From Planctomycetota bacterium (lineage in GTDB: Bacteria > Planctomycetota > Phycisphaerae > WQYP01): 6,024 bases of DNA. The position numbers and the translations under genes were made by a program. The stretch covers positions 1-6,024 of the forward strand of contig JAJZEY010000061.1 in NCBI GenBank assembly GCA_021805585.1, given 5' to 3'. The notes under the pieces are model-generated. The model was given only the letters and a program-made list of their open reading frames with translations. It had not been told where the DNA came from and ran no database searches. Below are positions 5,168 to 6,024 of this stretch, piece after piece. The first letter of the stretch is position 1. Each line of letters opens with the position of its first letter.

Positions 5168-5920
5168 ATGCCCGGCAATCTTGAAAAATTCCGTGACCTG
5201 CTGAAAGAGTTATTCCAACTGGATCAGGCCGATCTGGACTTCGGCATCTACCGTATCATGAACGCTCGAAGAGATGAAATTCTCCGCTTTCTGGATAAGG
5301 ATCTGCTGCCGCAGGTGAAGGAAGCTTTTGCCGATTACCAGCTTTCTGAAAAAGCAGCCCTGCAGGCCGACCTCGATGCGGCTGTTAGAAAATCCCGTGA
5401 ACTCGGGACTGACCCCGAAAGTGCGCCTGCGGTAAAACAGTTGCGGGGAAAACTCGCCGGCTCTGCCGGTGATCTTTCCGCGCTTGAAGACACGGTCTTT
5501 TCCCATTTGTTTAATTTTTTCCGCCGCTACTATGACAGCGGCGATTTTATTTCCCAGCGGCGTTACAAAGAAGGCGTTTACGCCATCCCCTATGAAGGTG
5601 AGGAAGTTAAGCTTTACTGGGCCAACCATGACCAATACTACATTAAAAGCAGCGAAACATTCCGGGATTACACGTTCAAACTTGATTCAGGCAAACGGGT
5701 GAATTTCCGCATTATCGCCGCCGGCACAGAGCAGGACAACAACAAGCTGGACCGCTGGTTTGAAAAGCAGAAATACAACACGCGTGAAAAGGAATATGAC
5801 ATTTACTACGTCAACGGCGACAATAACCTGGAAAATCTCCGCCGCGAAGATCAGACCTGGAAAGTCCGCCTGATCGAAGAAGAATTCCAGCGGCTGATGT
5901 TTGAAGTGGGGGAATCGTAA
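5168..5920 (+). CDS. site-specific DNA methyltransferase remnant: N- and C-termini fused, core deleted
   Basis: This is an uninterrupted 250-codon frame with ATG at 5168 and a good ribosome site GAGGAA at 5154-5159. Residues 1 to about 193 are the N-terminal region of large (about 1000-aa) type III-like, adenine-type DNA methyltransferases found beside SNF2 helicases. They include [28 protein letters not shown] (5-32), a helical charged segment (about 50-100), [22 protein letters not shown] (115-136) and the [23 protein letters not shown] block (150-172). From about residue 194 the text is the extreme C-terminus of the same family: [17 protein letters not shown] (209-225) and [18 protein letters not shown] (230-247). 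The SAM-binding FxGxG motif, the DPPY-type catalytic motif and the whole core are missing, so it cannot methylate DNA. The fusion is in frame near base 5745. A 250-aa protein could still be made; its function is unknown. Upstream is the palindrome/promoter; the Fic gene starts 4 bases downstream. Confidence 0.82.
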   Translation: MPGNLEKFRDLLKELFQLDQADLDFGIYRIMNARRDEILRFLDKDLLPQVKEAFADYQLSEKAALQADLDAAVRKSRELGTDPESAPAVKQLRGKLAGSAGDLSALEDTVFSHLFNFFRRYYDSGDFISQRRYKEGVYAIPYEGEEVKLYWANHDQYYIKSSETFRDYTFKLDSGKRVNFRIIAAGTEQDNNKLDRWFEKQKYNTREKEYDIYYVNGDNNLENLRREDQTWKVRLIEEEFQRLMFEVGES

Positions 5921-5924
5921 GGGC

Positions 5925-6024
5925 ATGAATACGCTGATTCAATTCTCAAAGCCACTGCTTGCCATCCCTACCGCGACGGCCTGGTATTTGGGTGATTTGG
6001 GCGAAGCCGTGGGCAAGCAGCAAC
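5925..6024 (+). CDS. Fic-family protein, N-terminal fragment (runs off the window)
   Basis: The ATG at 5925 opens a frame that continues through the window end: MNTLIQFSKPLLAIPTATAW, then YLGDLGEAVGKQQ. The 'IP-[TS]-x-[TS]-x-W-Y-L-x-D-L-x-E-A-x-G-[KR]-Q' start is typical of Fic/DOC-family proteins encoded next to these methyltransferases; the family's HPFxxGNGR catalytic loop would lie beyond the window. Fic proteins transfer AMP or related groups to protein hydroxyls and often act as toxins or regulators. A G-rich stretch (5908-5912) and GGG at 5921-5923 may serve as ribosome site. The gap to the methyltransferase stop is 4 bases, so it is co-transcribed with it. Only 33 codons are visible, so the assignment rests on the N-terminus alone. 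Confidence 0.62.
   Translation, partial: MNTLIQFSKPLLAIPTATAWYLGDLGEAVGKQQ

Overview
The window looks like part of an accessory, defence-type island from a proteobacterium. This is judged from the moderately GC-rich sequence, compact operons with good Shine-Dalgarno sites and the protein families present; a beta- or gammaproteobacterium is likely, but no housekeeping gene fixes the taxon. No rRNA, tRNA, CRISPR array or complete insertion sequence was seen.

Layout from left to right. Positions 1-287 hold a possible gene tail, a small degenerate repeat cluster and the promoter/leader of a SNF2-family helicase gene. Positions 288-1139 are that helicase gene in ruins: a good start with Walker A, a 14-bp tandem duplication that shifts the frame, then stretches of the middle, of helicase motifs V/VI and of the extreme C-terminus joined across at least three internal deletions. 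Positions 1228-2972 are a tight minus-strand operon of three intact genes: a TIGR04255-family protein read first, then two small proteins of unknown function. A divergent intergenic region with a strong hairpin follows. Positions 3218-5010 are a plus-strand, translationally coupled pair: an OLD/AAA_15-like ATPase (364 aa) and a DUF3226/Toprim-like protein (233 aa), an arrangement resembling PARIS or a split OLD system. A 157-bp gap with a long GC-rich palindrome leads to a 250-aa open frame at 5168-5920, which is the N-terminus of a large site-specific DNA methyltransferase fused in frame to its own C-terminus with the catalytic core missing. The window ends in the first 33 codons of a Fic-family protein.

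Interpretation. The SNF2 helicase, large adenine-type methyltransferase and Fic protein are the frame of a known kind of modification/defence locus. Here both large enzymes are hollowed out: termini kept, cores lost. The two small cargo modules between them (the TIGR04255 operon and the ATPase/Toprim pair) look intact. The original helicase-methyltransferase system is therefore probably dead, while one or both internal modules may still work as autonomous anti-phage or toxin-like systems. The promoter regions of the two broken genes share the same spacing of a GCCGCCGC block and a TATGCT box, a possible trace of common regulation.
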